A DNA stretch of 58,743 bases from Bacteroidales bacterium (GCA_029931975.1 JAOZQY010000018.1:1-58743); one strand, 5' to 3'; numbered from the stretch's first letter, positions 34,787 through 44,284 are shown. Numbers and translations are program-made. Notes: generated by a model not told the origin, from the letters alone.

Positions 34787-37147
34787 TTAGCTTAGATTAT
34801 TCAAAATCTGTTCCAAACTGAACTCATCCTGTACAAGTACCTGTCTGGCTTTGCTTCCTTCGAACTGACCAAGGATCCCGGCGGCCTCCAGCTGATCTAC
34901 GATGCGGCCTGCCCTGTTATAGCCCAGCGAAAGTTTTCGCTGGATCAGTGAAGTGGAACCCTGCCGGTGCTGTACCACAAGCCTGGCGGCCTCCTCAAAC
35001 TTATCATCTCTCTTATTCAGGTCGACTTCAGGTTCCCTTCCGCCCTCCTCCTCCACAGGATTGAGCATCATGGCGGTGGAATATCCCTTTTGCTGACCGA
35101 TGAAGTCTGTAACATCTTCTATTTCGGGTCCGTCCACAAAGGCGCACTGGAGACGAATGGGGTCACTTCCACTGAGAAAGAGCATATCACCCCTGCCAAT
35201 TAACTGATCGGCACCAGGTCCGTCCAGGATGGTACGGGAGTCGATTCCGGAGGTGACGCGGAAGGCTATTCGAGCAGGAAAGTTGGCCTTGATAACACCG
35301 GTAATAATATTGGTGGTAGGCCTTTGGGTGGCAATAACAAGGTGAATACCAATGGCTCTTGCCAGTTGAGCCAGCCTGGAAATGGGATGTTCAATTTCCC
35401 TGCCGGCTGTCATAATCAAATCGGCAAATTCATCGATGATAACCACAATAAAAGGCATGAAATGGTGTCCTTTGTTAGGATTTAATTTGCGGTTGATGAA
35501 TTTGTTGTTGTATTCCTTGATGTTTCTGACCTGGGCGTTTTTCAAAAGATTATATCTGTCGTCCATCTCAGCACACAGACTGTTCAGGGTGTGTATCACA
35601 TGCTGGGTATCGGTAATAATGGCCTCTTCCGATTCGGGGAGCTTGGCCAGGTAGTGCCGTTCGATCTTGCTATAAAGGGAGAGTTCCACTTTTTTTGGAT
35701 CGATCATTACAAACTTCAGCTGGGCTGGATGTTTCTTAAAGAGCAGAGAAGCAATGATGGCGTTTAGTCCAACTGATTTACCCTGACCGGTGGCTCCGGC
35801 TACAAGGAGGTGTGGCATCTTGGTCAGATCGAATACAAAGGTTTCATTGGAGATGGTTTTCCCAAGTGAAATGGCCAGTTCCATCTCAGCCTCCTGGAAC
35901 CTCTTGGAAGCAAGGACCGATTTCAAGGAGACGATGCGCGGGTTCTGGTTGGGAACCTCAATACCAATGGTTCCTTTTCCGGGAATGGGCGCTATGATTC
36001 TGATTCCCAGTGCTGAAAGGCTCAATGCAATATCATCCTCAAGATTCTTGATCTTGGAGATTCTGATGCCCGGGGCAGGAACTATCTCATAAAGTGTTAC
36101 TGTGGGGCCAATGGTGGCCTTGATCTTGTCGATCTTTATGTTATAGTTGCCCAGGGTCTCAACAATACGGTTCTTATTGGAAATGAGTTCTTCGTTGCTT
36201 ACAGTTGACTCACCCTGATCGTAATCTTTCAACAGGCTCAGTGGCGGATATCTGAATTTGGGAAGGTCCAGGGTGGGATCATATTCACCCAGAGCTCCTT
36301 CGTCCGGATTAATATCTTCAGGCGAAGTAGTTTCAACAGTCATCTCCACATCTCCATCTGCCTTGAGATCATCCCCATTCTTAATCAGGTTTTCCTGCTT
36401 CTCAGGAGGAGCTTCATTTTTTTCCGAGACAATAAATGGTTCTTCTTCTATTTTTTGCTCACTGTCTTCCAAAGTAAGATCATGTACAGCCTCCTCCAGA
36501 ACCGGGGTGTTCCCTGTGCGTTCAGCTTGTTCAGGAGCACTGGTAAAAGGATTTTCCCGGGCCCTGACCCATTCCAGAAAGGAGGTGGAAAAGAGGATCA
36601 TGGCTGTATAGCAAGTGATCAGCAGGAAAATAGTGCCCGGTGTGCCAATGCTGGCCACAAGCCACCGGCTAAGGAAATAGCCGTGTTGCCCCCCCGGCCC
36701 ACTACCAAGTATGCCACCTGCATCTCCAAACAGGAGTCCCAGGGTAATTGAAGAAAGAATTATTAGTAAAAGACTGTTTCTGACGGCTTTAGAAGACTTG
36801 AAGAGTCGGATCCTGTAGAGTGCCAGTGATCCTATTACCAGGATAAGCGGAAAGAGAAAACTGGATAATCCAAACCATCTATTAATTAATAAATTGGAGA
36901 TCCATGCTCCCATTTTTCCTCCGGAATTTTCAACCCGGACCTCCGGACCGGAGAAGACCTTTCCCCATTCAAAATCCTGGTCCGTTTTCCAGTTAATCAG
37001 GTATGATATAAGTGACAGGATCAAAAATATTGCAAGCAGCAGGAATACAATTCCCATGGCATAGCGAAACCTGTCATCTCTAAAAAATGAAACCACAGAT
37101 CCTAAGAAACTAACGATTGGTTTTTTCTTCTTCTTTTTTTTTTTCAT
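34787..37147 (-). CDS. ftsK: DNA translocase FtsK
   Basis: FtsK anchors at the septum and pumps chromosomal DNA to the XerCD/dif site at division. The 786-residue protein has four to five N-terminal membrane segments (about 20-190), a short acidic linker (about 200-290), the alpha/beta motor with Walker A GATGQGKS and Walker B VIIDEFADL, and a C-terminal winged-helix gamma domain (STSLIQRKLSLGYNRAGRI). The linker is much shorter than in E. coli, normal for the phylum. The coding start contains an 11-base adenine run within a Lys-only stretch (residues 2-9). Confidence 0.95.
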   Translation of the reverse strand: MKKKKKKKKPIVSFLGSVVSFFRDDRFRYAMGIVFLLLAIFLILSLISYLINWKTDQDFEWGKVFSGPEVRVENSGGKMGAWISNLLINRWFGLSSFLFPLILVIGSLALYRIRLFKSSKAVRNSLLLIILSSITLGLLFGDAGGILGSGPGGQHGYFLSRWLVASIGTPGTIFLLITCYTAMILFSTSFLEWVRARENPFTSAPEQAERTGNTPVLEEAVHDLTLEDSEQKIEEEPFIVSEKNEAPPEKQENLIKNGDDLKADGDVEMTVETTSPEDINPDEGALGEYDPTLDLPKFRYPPLSLLKDYDQGESTVSNEELISNKNRIVETLGNYNIKIDKIKATIGPTVTLYEIVPAPGIRISKIKNLEDDIALSLSALGIRIIAPIPGKGTIGIEVPNQNPRIVSLKSVLASKRFQEAEMELAISLGKTISNETFVFDLTKMPHLLVAGATGQGKSVGLNAIIASLLFKKHPAQLKFVMIDPKKVELSLYSKIERHYLAKLPESEEAIITDTQHVIHTLNSLCAEMDDRYNLLKNAQVRNIKEYNNKFINRKLNPNKGHHFMPFIVVIIDEFADLIMTAGREIEHPISRLAQLARAIGIHLVIATQRPTTNIITGVIKANFPARIAFRVTSGIDSRTILDGPGADQLIGRGDMLFLSGSDPIRLQCAFVDGPEIEDVTDFIGQQKGYSTAMMLNPVEEEGGREPEVDLNKRDDKFEEAARLVVQHRQGSTSLIQRKLSLGYNRAGRIVDQLEAAGILGQFEGSKARQVLVQDEFSLEQILNNLS

Positions 37148-37218
37148 TCTCCCGTATTAATAATACCCATCAAAGGTAATTATAGCTTTCTAAGGTAGTA
37201 ATAAGGGCTTATGCAAGT

Positions 37219-37908
37219 CTATTCTTTTGTAAACAGACTGTTAATAATTTCTTCCATTAAAGGTCTGGTTACTGGCCTGTATTCTTCGGGGATCATAAAG
37301 ATTTCAGACTCAATCATTCTGGATTCATTTATATCGCAGCTAAGATGCATTTTCAGGTAGCTCAGCTGAATTCGGAAATCCGAAAGGGGGTGGCCTATGG
37401 CGCCATAAGGGGTGCTGAGGTTGGGACTTGGCACCGAAAAGTCTCTTGTAAAATAGATGTGGAATACTTCATCGTCCGCACTTACCTCCACCTGCTCCGA
37501 ATTAAGTCCGCCGATAACAGAGCGTTCCCCGGTGGTCCTGAAACTTAAATGAGCCGGAGCAATAATACCGGATGGAAGTTCCCCTTTCTCACCCCTGTAA
37601 TAGACTTTGTTTCCAAAGAAATTGAGCAATGTAATAACCGTTTTATGCTTGAGATTGGCAATCTGGATGAGAGAGAACTGGTTAAAGAAACCTTCAATTT
37701 TGGTAACCACAAAATACTCGGTAAACCAGGAATCCATCTTCGTAGGCAGGATCCGGGTGGGTATATCTCCGGCCATGCTTTCCAGGTAATCTATATTATA
37801 TTGAACATAGTGTGCCTCCACTATTTCGGGAAGAGCAATTGGACGATGGCAACTGTTCAACAGCAGAGAAAGTAGGAACAGAAAGGAGAGATGAATTTTA
37901 TGCGACAC
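37219..37908 (-). CDS. Lipoprotein of unknown function
   Basis: The 229-residue product has a lipoprotein signal peptide (LSFLFLLSLLLNSC, Cys near 19). The mature part is mostly beta strands with LLNFFGNKVYYRGEKGELPSG and GLNSEQVEVSADDEVFHIYF, a pattern somewhat like LolA/LolB half-barrels, but no motif allows a family name. It lies 71 bases upstream of ftsK on the same strand and is divergent from arcC. Possibly it joins the ftsK-lolA transcript. Confidence 0.7.
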   Translation of the reverse strand: MSHKIHLSFLFLLSLLLNSCHRPIALPEIVEAHYVQYNIDYLESMAGDIPTRILPTKMDSWFTEYFVVTKIEGFFNQFSLIQIANLKHKTVITLLNFFGNKVYYRGEKGELPSGIIAPAHLSFRTTGERSVIGGLNSEQVEVSADDEVFHIYFTRDFSVPSPNLSTPYGAIGHPLSDFRIQLSYLKMHLSCDINESRMIESEIFMIPEEYRPVTRPLMEEIINSLFTKE

Positions 37909-38004
37909 GTTATTTAATGCAAATTTTATGCAAATTTAGAAAAATATCTCTTGTTATATGTTTAAGAATCTCTTTTTATCACGAGCGAAAGTTGTTGAAA
38001 TATT

Positions 38005-38012
38005 TAGATTTG
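38005..38012 (+). promoter_or_regulatory. -7 box upstream of arcC
   Basis: TAGATTTG matches TAnnTTTG and ends 24 bases before the chosen ATG. It also argues for the downstream start at 38037 over any earlier one. No -33 TTTG is seen. Confidence 0.35.
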
Positions 38013-38036
38013 CAAAAATCATTTAGTCAACCGCTT

Positions 38037-38993
38037 ATGAATAAACTCGCAGTTGTAGCTCTCGGAGGGAACGCTCTTCTTCGAGATAATCAGTTGGGGA
38101 CAATTGATGAACAGGAACAGAACACAACCGATACTCTGGAGAATCTCATCTTTCTGATACGCGAAGGTTATGATCTGGTGATCACCCACGGAAACGGTCC
38201 TCAGGTGGGGAACATCTTGATGCGGAACGATGCAGGGGAGGAGAATTATGGCCTGCCTCAGATGCCTCTGGATATCTGTGTGGCTGATTCCCAGGGAGGG
38301 ATCGGGTATATGATTGAGCGAATGTTGCGGAATATTCTGCATAAAAACGGCATGGACCGTGAAGTGGTAACACTGGTGACCATGGTCCTGGTGGAGGAAA
38401 ATGACCCGGCCTTCCAGAAACCCACGAAAAGGGTGGGAAAGACTTATAGCAAGGAGGAGGCAGACAAGATTGCAGGGGAGAAAGGCTGGATCTTTCAGCA
38501 GGATAAAAAGCGTGAAGGTGGATACCGCAGGGCGGTACCCTCACCGAGACCCGTTGAGATTATTAATGAAAAGGTAGTTGAAAAGCTGGCCAGGCAGGGG
38601 AACATCGTGGTGGCTACAGGGGGAGGAGGTGTGCCGGTATACAGGGATGATGAGGGCCGTCTCAGACCTTCCGAAGCAGTGATTGATAAGGACCTGGCTT
38701 CTGCACTTCTCGGGGCAAGAATCGGAGCCGACGAGTTCTATATTCTTACAGATGTACCTTTTGTCTACATTAACTACGGCACCCCGCAACAGGAAGTAAA
38801 AGAGTTTCTGAATCACAAGGATACGCTTTCTTACCTGGAGGAAGGTATGTTCGGGGAAGGCGATATGGCCCCGAAAATCAGGGCAGCTCTCCAGTTTATT
38901 GAGAACGGAGGAGAAAAAAGTGTGATTACCGAAGCCTTTAAGCTGGAAGATCGTAGCTATGGAACAAAAATTACCAGAGAATACGATCAGTAA
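38037..38993 (+). CDS. arcC: Carbamate kinase
   Basis: Carbamate kinase makes ATP from carbamoyl phosphate in arginine/citrulline fermentation. The open frame extends upstream to 37812, but those residues overlap the divergent lipoprotein gene and look non-coding. The family N-terminus MNKLAVVALGGNALL begins at 38037, giving 318 residues, the normal length. Visible motifs are ALGGNAL, THGNGPQVG, and VATGGGGVPVY near residue 205. Ornithine carbamoyltransferase follows after 47 bases, which supports a catabolic role. Arginine deiminase and an arginine/ornithine antiporter are not in the window. Confidence 0.93.
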   Translation: MNKLAVVALGGNALLRDNQLGTIDEQEQNTTDTLENLIFLIREGYDLVITHGNGPQVGNILMRNDAGEENYGLPQMPLDICVADSQGGIGYMIERMLRNILHKNGMDREVVTLVTMVLVEENDPAFQKPTKRVGKTYSKEEADKIAGEKGWIFQQDKKREGGYRRAVPSPRPVEIINEKVVEKLARQGNIVVATGGGGVPVYRDDEGRLRPSEAVIDKDLASALLGARIGADEFYILTDVPFVYINYGTPQQEVKEFLNHKDTLSYLEEGMFGEGDMAPKIRAALQFIENGGEKSVITEAFKLEDRSYGTKITREYDQ

Positions 38994-39003
38994 CAATTTA
39001 TAT

Positions 39004-39011
39004 TAATTTTG
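39004..39011 (+). promoter_or_regulatory. -7 box upstream of the carbamoyltransferase gene
   Basis: TAATTTTG matches TAnnTTTG, 29 bases before the ATG and 10 bases after the arcC stop. It would allow transcription separate from arcC. No -33 box is evident. Confidence 0.4.
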
Positions 39012-39040
39012 TCTGACTAATCAAAAAATACTCAATTATT

Positions 39041-40042
39041 ATGGCATTTAATCTGCGCAACCGGCATTTTCTGACACTGCTTGATTTTACTCCACAGGAG
39101 ATTCGTTTTCTGCTGGATCTGGCATTCTCACTGAAAAAAGCAAAGTACAATGGTACAGAAGTTCCCCGCTTGAAAGGAAAGAATATTGCATTGATCTTTG
39201 AAAAGAGCTCCACCCGAACCAGGTGCGCTTTCCAGGTGGCTGCACAGGATCAGGGAGCAGGTGTTACTTACCTGGGAACTTCGGGATCACAGATAGGATA
39301 TAAGGAGTCCATGAAAGATACTGCCAGGGTGCTGGGCCGCATGTATGACGGTATCGAATACAGGGGATTCGGACAGAGTGTTGTAAATGAACTTGCCGAT
39401 AATGCGGGTGTGCCGGTATGGAATGGCCTTACTACTGAGTTTCATCCTACTCAGATCCTGGCCGACTTTATGACCATGATGGAGCACTCCCGTAAACCGC
39501 TTGAGGAGATGAAATTCTGTTATCTGGGTGATGCCCGTAACAACATGGGTAACTCCTTAATGGTGGGTGCAGCCAAAGTTGGTATGGATTTCAGGGCAGC
39601 CGCCCCGGCCTCGGTTCAGCCCGAAGAGTCGCTGATTAAACAATGCCGTGATATTTCAACAAAAACTGGCGGAAAGATTACCATTACCGATGATGTTCAG
39701 AAAGCAGTTAAGGATGCAGATTTTCTATATACTGATGTTTGGGTTTCCATGGGCGAGCCTGAGAGTGTGTGGGAAGATCGTATCAAACTGCTTAAACCCT
39801 ACCAGGTGAATATGGATGTGATAAATGCAACTGGTAATCCTGAAGTGAAATTTCTGCATTGTCTGCCGGCCTTCCATAACAGGGAGACCAAACTGGGAGA
39901 GGAGATCTTCCAGAAATTCGGACTGGAAGCCATGGAAGTAAGTGATGAGGTTTTCGAATCGGAACACTCCATTGTTTTTGATGAGGCGGAAAACCGGATG
40001 CATTCGATAAAGGCTATTCTTGTTGCAACACTGGGAGCTTAG
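39041..40042 (+). CDS. argF: Ornithine carbamoyltransferase (probably catabolic)
   Basis: The enzyme interconverts ornithine plus carbamoyl phosphate with citrulline. The 333-residue protein has the carbamoyl-phosphate motif STRTR (57-61), HPTQ (135-138), the ornithine loop VWVSMGE (233-239) and HCLP (273-276) continuing as AFHN. These mark a true ornithine enzyme; the N-acetyl- or N-succinylornithine transcarbamylases used for arginine synthesis in many Bacteroidota differ here. Together with the adjacent carbamate kinase this suggests citrulline breakdown (ArcB role). The symbol arcB would be equally defensible. Its stop interlocks by 4 bases with the convergent DUF456 gene. Confidence 0.92.
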   Translation: MAFNLRNRHFLTLLDFTPQEIRFLLDLAFSLKKAKYNGTEVPRLKGKNIALIFEKSSTRTRCAFQVAAQDQGAGVTYLGTSGSQIGYKESMKDTARVLGRMYDGIEYRGFGQSVVNELADNAGVPVWNGLTTEFHPTQILADFMTMMEHSRKPLEEMKFCYLGDARNNMGNSLMVGAAKVGMDFRAAAPASVQPEESLIKQCRDISTKTGGKITITDDVQKAVKDADFLYTDVWVSMGEPESVWEDRIKLLKPYQVNMDVINATGNPEVKFLHCLPAFHNRETKLGEEIFQKFGLEAMEVSDEVFESEHSIVFDEAENRMHSIKAILVATLGA

Positions 40043-40527
40043 AAGAAAAGATACCGTATAAAAAAGAATAGAATTACACCACATACCATCAGCTTCAGGC
40101 CCACTCCCAGTAAGAATCCCATAAAGGAACCCCATGCGGCCCGCAGGGCATCCCTGTCTTTCTTTCCGGTAGAGATCTCACCTATATAGGCTCCCAGGAA
40201 CGGACCGATAATGATGCCAGGGGGACCGAAAAACAGGCCTACCACCACGCCTATGGTAGCTCCCCATACACCACGTTTGGACCCTCCGTATTTTTTTGTT
40301 CCCATGATGGGCACTACATAGTCGAGAACAGTGACCAGAACAACGAAGAAGAGAAGGATCCATAAGGTATTTTCATAGGCCTGCCCATGATCACTTATAT
40401 AATCGGTCCATTTTAATAAGAGTAAACCTGCCCAGCTAATGGGCGGTCCGGGGATTATGGGTAGTACACTTCCAAAAAAACCTATCAGCACGAGTACCGT
40501 TCCCAGAACGGCCAGGGTAATATCCAT
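40039..40527 (-). CDS. DUF456 family membrane protein
   Basis: The 162-residue protein has about four membrane segments rich in Gly and Pro ([36 protein letters not shown] at the start; [25 protein letters not shown] in the middle), the DUF456 signature. Function is unknown for the family. It follows the 203-residue membrane protein by 2 bases and was probably transcribed with it. Confidence 0.85.
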   Translation of the reverse strand: MDITLAVLGTVLVLIGFFGSVLPIIPGPPISWAGLLLLKWTDYISDHGQAYENTLWILLFFVVLVTVLDYVVPIMGTKKYGGSKRGVWGATIGVVVGLFFGPPGIIIGPFLGAYIGEISTGKKDRDALRAAWGSFMGFLLGVGLKLMVCGVILFFFIRYLFF

Positions 40528-40529
40528 AT

Positions 40530-41141
40530 CTAATGATTTGAAATTCCAACAATATCATCAAAAGCTGCATAGACCACGCAGAATGAAAAGGGCATGGTCA
40601 ACAGGATGCCAATGCCCAGAACCATAAGACCCAGGAGATTAATGCCTGCCAGGATCAGGAAGAGTAAGAGTATTTGCCAGAAGTTACCGGAAACGGCTTT
40701 TCTGCTTAGCCTTATGGCTTCGCCGGGATCTTTGTTGTAGAACCAGGCAAACATATGAGCGAAGGTGTACGAGACGGCAAAGTAGATCCCGGGGATGAAC
40801 AGCATGGCCAGTCCCAGCAGAACTACCAGGAATATGAGCAGGTTCAGTTTTAGCAGGGTAGCTGTTTTTATAAAGCCTTTAACGAGATCGGAAAATTCAA
40901 TGGGCTCATTCCTGCTGGCAAGGTGTGCCATGTGAAAATAGGAGGCCATAACAGGTCCCCCGAGCAACAAAGCAGTGATGGGATTAGAAAAGACAATGGC
41001 ACCGAGAATGGAGAAGATGATAAACTCCGCCGGCGCCTTGCGCAGTAGGTCAAATCCTACCTGGAGGAGATTCTCAATGCATAGCCTGTACCCTGAGGAA
41101 GCTTCCTCAACCCGCTGTTCCATGTTAATAACCACCTCCAT
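40530..41141 (-). CDS. Integral membrane protein of unknown function
   Basis: The 203-residue protein has about five membrane segments (FIIFSILGAIVFSNPITALLL; LNLLIFLVVLLGLAMLFIPG; and others) and a conserved-looking loop NKDPGEAIRLSRKAVSGNFWQI, reminiscent of DUF975/YciC-like proteins whose YxxxxEAIxxSrk segment follows a membrane helix. A start at Met7 (41123) is also possible. The family call is tentative. It is probably co-transcribed with the DUF456 gene. Confidence 0.7.
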   Translation of the reverse strand: MEVVINMEQRVEEASSGYRLCIENLLQVGFDLLRKAPAEFIIFSILGAIVFSNPITALLLGGPVMASYFHMAHLASRNEPIEFSDLVKGFIKTATLLKLNLLIFLVVLLGLAMLFIPGIYFAVSYTFAHMFAWFYNKDPGEAIRLSRKAVSGNFWQILLLFLILAGINLLGLMVLGIGILLTMPFSFCVVYAAFDDIVGISNH

Positions 41142-41201
41142 ATGTTAACTTTTTCGAAAATTAGGAAAAAATTATACATTTATTAATAAAGAGGGGAAGA
41201 G

Positions 41202-41933
41202 ATGGAAGAACATGAGAACCTGTATGAGAAGATCCGGGATATCCTGGGCAGGAGTCCGGGAAACCTTAAAGTTCTGGAACAGAAGATCGATATAGATCTG
41301 CAGATGGAATATTACGATTGCTCCATGCGGATTCGGGTGGACAGGGAAGAGAAGTGGGCCCTGGACCATATGCAGTACCTTATGGAACCAGGTTACTCTG
41401 TGGATGTTAAGAAGGAGATACTTGCCAGGTTGGCCAGTATTGAAAAAGTAGAGTGCTACCGGGCCATCGAGACCTTTTTGCAGAATGCCGTGGAACCAAT
41501 ACGTTCATGGGCATTACTTGCTTTGAATGAGAGTCGGATGTTGCTGGAAAGTAAAATCTTGGATGAGAACCAGGTTTTTATTTCTACAGGGCTGGGGGGG
41601 AAGGATGAGAAACTGCGCTATTTTGTAGTACTGATGACCCGTACACGGGCCGACCTGACTCCAAGTCAGCAGATGGTTATCAGAAATGAATTTGAATTTA
41701 CCCTGAAGAAGTTTGATGCTGTGATAGAGGAATCAGATTTTTCCGGTTACCTGGCCACCATGCTGTTGCTTCTGCCCATGATCCACTCCTTGAAATCAGC
41801 CTTCAAGGAGGCCATCGATGAATGCAACAGGTACGGCAATTTCCTGAATGACGATTTTATTGTAACCAATGTAAGGGTTCTCTCTTTTGGAGAGATAGAG
41901 AATTTTCTGGAACGCAGCAATGATAAGGATTAA
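41202..41933 (+). CDS. Cytoplasmic protein of unknown function, helical
   Basis: The 243-residue protein has no signal peptide or membrane segment. It reads as mostly alpha-helical, with a HEAT-like stretch (VKKEILARLASIEKVECYRAIETFLQNAVEPIRSWALLALNE, about 70-110) and long amphipathic helices after it. No catalytic motif is recognised. The stop codon overlaps that of the convergent DUF3276 gene by 4 bases. The gene has a normal start region, and coding bias looks like that of its neighbours, so it is probably real. Confidence 0.7.
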   Translation: MEEHENLYEKIRDILGRSPGNLKVLEQKIDIDLQMEYYDCSMRIRVDREEKWALDHMQYLMEPGYSVDVKKEILARLASIEKVECYRAIETFLQNAVEPIRSWALLALNESRMLLESKILDENQVFISTGLGGKDEKLRYFVVLMTRTRADLTPSQQMVIRNEFEFTLKKFDAVIEESDFSGYLATMLLLLPMIHSLKSAFKEAIDECNRYGNFLNDDFIVTNVRVLSFGEIENFLERSNDKD

Positions 41934-42346
41934 GCGCTCTCCTCACCAAGATCTTCAAACTCAACGTTTGTGAAATCCTTTTCTGTATCTGCAACTTCTT
42001 CTACAGGAGCTTGTTTCCCAATATCTTTCATTATGTCTTCTTCCAGTTCGATGGGCTGTGGGTTGGCTTCGCGGATATAGGCAATAATCTCATTCAGGCT
42101 TTCTGCAAATTTGTCAAAATCTTCTTTGTAGAGAAAAAGTTTGTGTTTTTCATAGAAAAACTTTCCGTCGCGGTTAAATCTTTTTTTACTCTCTGTAATT
42201 GTTAGATAGTAGTCGTTTCTGCGGGTTGCTTTCACATCAAAAAAATAGGTTCTTTTCCCGGCTCTAACAGCCTTGGAATGAATCTCTTCCCGTCCTGCGC
42301 CATCTGATGCATACTCTTCAGATTTAACATTTCCATCATCAATCAT
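41930..42346 (-). CDS. DUF3276 / PUR-alpha-like nucleic-acid-binding protein
   Basis: The 138-residue protein carries a PUR-type domain (about 32-95): KRTYFFDVKATRRNDYYLTITESKK followed by FYEKHKLFLYKEDFDKFAESL. Related bacterial PUR proteins (BpuR) bind single-stranded nucleic acid. Acidic N- and C-terminal tails flank the domain. The 180 bases upstream (42347-42526) separate it from divergent nusB. The domain is clear; the cellular role is not. Confidence 0.8.
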   Translation of the reverse strand: MIDDGNVKSEEYASDGAGREEIHSKAVRAGKRTYFFDVKATRRNDYYLTITESKKRFNRDGKFFYEKHKLFLYKEDFDKFAESLNEIIAYIREANPQPIELEEDIMKDIGKQAPVEEVADTEKDFTNVEFEDLGEESA

Positions 42347-42482
42347 TAGGTAAGATTTGGTTAGGGTTTGTTTAGTTCCATTTCAAAAGTGTAAAATATT
42401 TTAAACATATTCAAATTTTACCCATTTTAGCTTCCGACTAAACTTGCTGTTGAACAGATGTTTTATAGAATGAAATTTAATG

Positions 42483-42490
42483 TAAATTTG
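42483..42490 (+). promoter_or_regulatory. -7 box upstream of nusB
   Basis: TAAATTTG matches TAnnTTTG, 36 bases before the nusB ATG. A T-rich TGTTTTAT lies near the -33 distance but lacks a clean TTTG. Confidence 0.45.
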
Positions 42491-42526
42491 CATCGTTACT
42501 AAAATTATTTACTGGTTCTTTTACAA

Positions 42527-43480
42527 ATGATCAGCAGGAGACAATTACGGATTAAGGCATTGCAATCTCTTTTTGCCTATTATACTACAGGCAGAGAGGA
42601 TATGAGGCGCTCGGAAAAGGAACTTCATTTCAATATTGAAAAATCATATGAGCTTTATCACTACCTGCTTCTGTTGATTATCGATGTGATCCTCTATGCA
42701 GAATCGAGAATTGAGATTGCGCTTAACAAGAGGATTCCCACACATGAGGACCTTAATCCCAATACTCGTCTTGTTAAAAACAGCTTAGTGAAACAGCTGA
42801 GAAACAATGGGCATTTGCTCAGGTTTGTTGAACAGCACAAACTGAACTGGGCCAACCATCCCGAGTTGATCAAAGAGATCTATACCCGCCTGCTAGAAAG
42901 TGAAGAGTATAAAGTTTACATGAGTGCAGAGGAGAATGGATATGCCGAAGACAAGCGTCTGATTACCTTTGTCTATACTCACATCATATTTTCCAGCGAA
43001 TTGCTCGATTCCATTATGGAAGAACAGAGTATTTACTGGAATGACGATCTGGAGTTTATCACCAGCATGATTGTGAAGACCTTCAAGAAGTTCAGGGAGG
43101 AGGATGGACCCGATAAAGCGCTGATGGATCTTTATAAGAACAGGGAGGATAGGGATTATGTGGTAAAACTTTATAGGCAGACGATTTTGCATCACGAGGA
43201 ATATGTGGAGTACATCAAGCAAAACACAAGGAACTGGGACCTGGAGCGGATCGCATTTATGGATATATTGATTATGCAGATTGCCATTGCCGAACTGGTG
43301 GCCTTTCCTTCTATTCCCATCAAGGTTACGCTGAATGAGTACTTGGAGATAGCAAAGTTTTACAGTACCAGCAAGAGTAGTATATTTATCAACGGGGTAT
43401 TGGATAAGGTGGTGAATCAATTGAAGGAGGAGAAGAAAGTTTTAAAAACGGGGAGGGGCCTGATAGGTGAGAATGATTAA
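42527..43480 (+). CDS. nusB: Transcription antitermination factor NusB, long Bacteroidota form
   Basis: NusB with NusE supports rRNA antitermination. The 317-residue protein is over twice the length of E. coli NusB. The first helix (RRQLRIKALQSLFAYY) is followed by an insertion/extension to about 180, and the recognisable NusB core lies at the C-terminus: NWDLERIAFMDILIMQIAIAELVAFPSIPIKVTLNEYLEIAKFYSTSKSSIFINGVLD. This enlarged form is usual in the phylum. It starts a co-directional run nusB-DUF1573-yajC-ybbR-coaE. Confidence 0.9.
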   Translation: MISRRQLRIKALQSLFAYYTTGREDMRRSEKELHFNIEKSYELYHYLLLLIIDVILYAESRIEIALNKRIPTHEDLNPNTRLVKNSLVKQLRNNGHLLRFVEQHKLNWANHPELIKEIYTRLLESEEYKVYMSAEENGYAEDKRLITFVYTHIIFSSELLDSIMEEQSIYWNDDLEFITSMIVKTFKKFREEDGPDKALMDLYKNREDRDYVVKLYRQTILHHEEYVEYIKQNTRNWDLERIAFMDILIMQIAIAELVAFPSIPIKVTLNEYLEIAKFYSTSKSSIFINGVLDKVVNQLKEEKKVLKTGRGLIGEND

Positions 43481-43928
43481 TCCTGGCCTCTTTGTATCAG
43501 GGGGTATCCTGGGTCTGCTAATAGGTATATTGCCATCCTGTGGCGGACAAAATGGCAGTGGAACTATAGAAAACCGCATAGAGGTAAACGTGCAGGAAGT
43601 GCCACAGGGGCAGCCTGTTATAAAGTTTGATACCCTTGTTTATGATTTTGGAACAATCATTGAAGGTGAAAGGGTGGTCTGTTATTTTGATTATAGCAAT
43701 GTGGGAGGTGCCGATCTGCTGATCACTGCCGTGGAGGTCACCTGCGGGTGTACCACTCCAGATTGGAGCCGTGAGCCACTGGTGCCTGGAGGGACGGGGA
43801 GTATGAAAATAATTCTTGATGCATCGGGCCGCAGCGGCGCACAACGCAAGCTTGTTACAGTCCGGTCGAATGCTGGCAACAGTGAGATTCGTTTGACCAT
43901 AAAAGCGAACGTGAATGAGAATGTTTAA
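43473..43928 (+). CDS. DUF1573 lipoprotein
   Basis: The product of about 151 residues has a lipoprotein signal (GLLIGILPSC) and one DUF1573 domain, an ASH/MSP-like beta sandwich, recognised by VIKFDTLVYDFGTIIEGERV and EVTCGCTTPDW. An in-frame GTG at 43467, with GGGGAGGGG upstream, is an alternative start; the ATG at 43473 is chosen because it is the stronger codon. Both overlap the end of nusB (8 to 14 bases), suggesting translational coupling. No function is established for the family. Confidence 0.85.
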   Translation: MINPGLFVSGGILGLLIGILPSCGGQNGSGTIENRIEVNVQEVPQGQPVIKFDTLVYDFGTIIEGERVVCYFDYSNVGGADLLITAVEVTCGCTTPDWSREPLVPGGTGSMKIILDASGRSGAQRKLVTVRSNAGNSEIRLTIKANVNENV

Positions 43929-43946
43929 TTAAATAAATTTTAAAGA

Positions 43947-44273
43947 ATGGATTTTTTATTTCAGATTTTAGCTGCGCCAGCCGGACCAGGCGGTGCTGCA
44001 GGAATGCAATCGTTAATTTTTTTGCTGCTGATTATCGTGGTATTCTACTTTTTTATGATTCGCCCTCAGGTGAAGAAGCAAAAGGAGGCCACAAATTTCA
44101 GGAATGCACTGAAAAAAGGCGATAAAGTGGTAACAACAGGTGGTGTTTACGGAAAGATCAACGATGTGAAGGATCGTACAGTAACTCTTGAAATTGCTGA
44201 TAACGTAACTATAAAGGTTGATAAAACTGCAGTAACAGCTGAACCTTCAGAGCAGGCTCCGGCTAAAAAATAA
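43947..44273 (+). CDS. yajC: Preprotein translocase subunit YajC
   Basis: YajC associates with SecDF at the inner membrane. The 108-residue protein has the single membrane segment (SLIFLLLIIVVFYFFMIRPQVKKQKE, about 26-50) followed by the conserved cytoplasmic stretch LKKGDKVVTTGGVYGKI. The length is standard. It lies between DUF1573 and ybbR in a common phylum gene order. Confidence 0.93.
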   Translation: MDFLFQILAAPAGPGGAAGMQSLIFLLLIIVVFYFFMIRPQVKKQKEATNFRNALKKGDKVVTTGGVYGKINDVKDRTVTLEIADNVTIKVDKTAVTAEPSEQAPAKK

Positions 44274-44284
44274 AGCTTTGCCTT

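Noticed and set aside
37812-38036. Upstream extension of the carbamate kinase frame
   Set aside because: The extra 75 residues overlap the divergent lipoprotein gene; the family N-terminus and a -7 box support the start at 38037.
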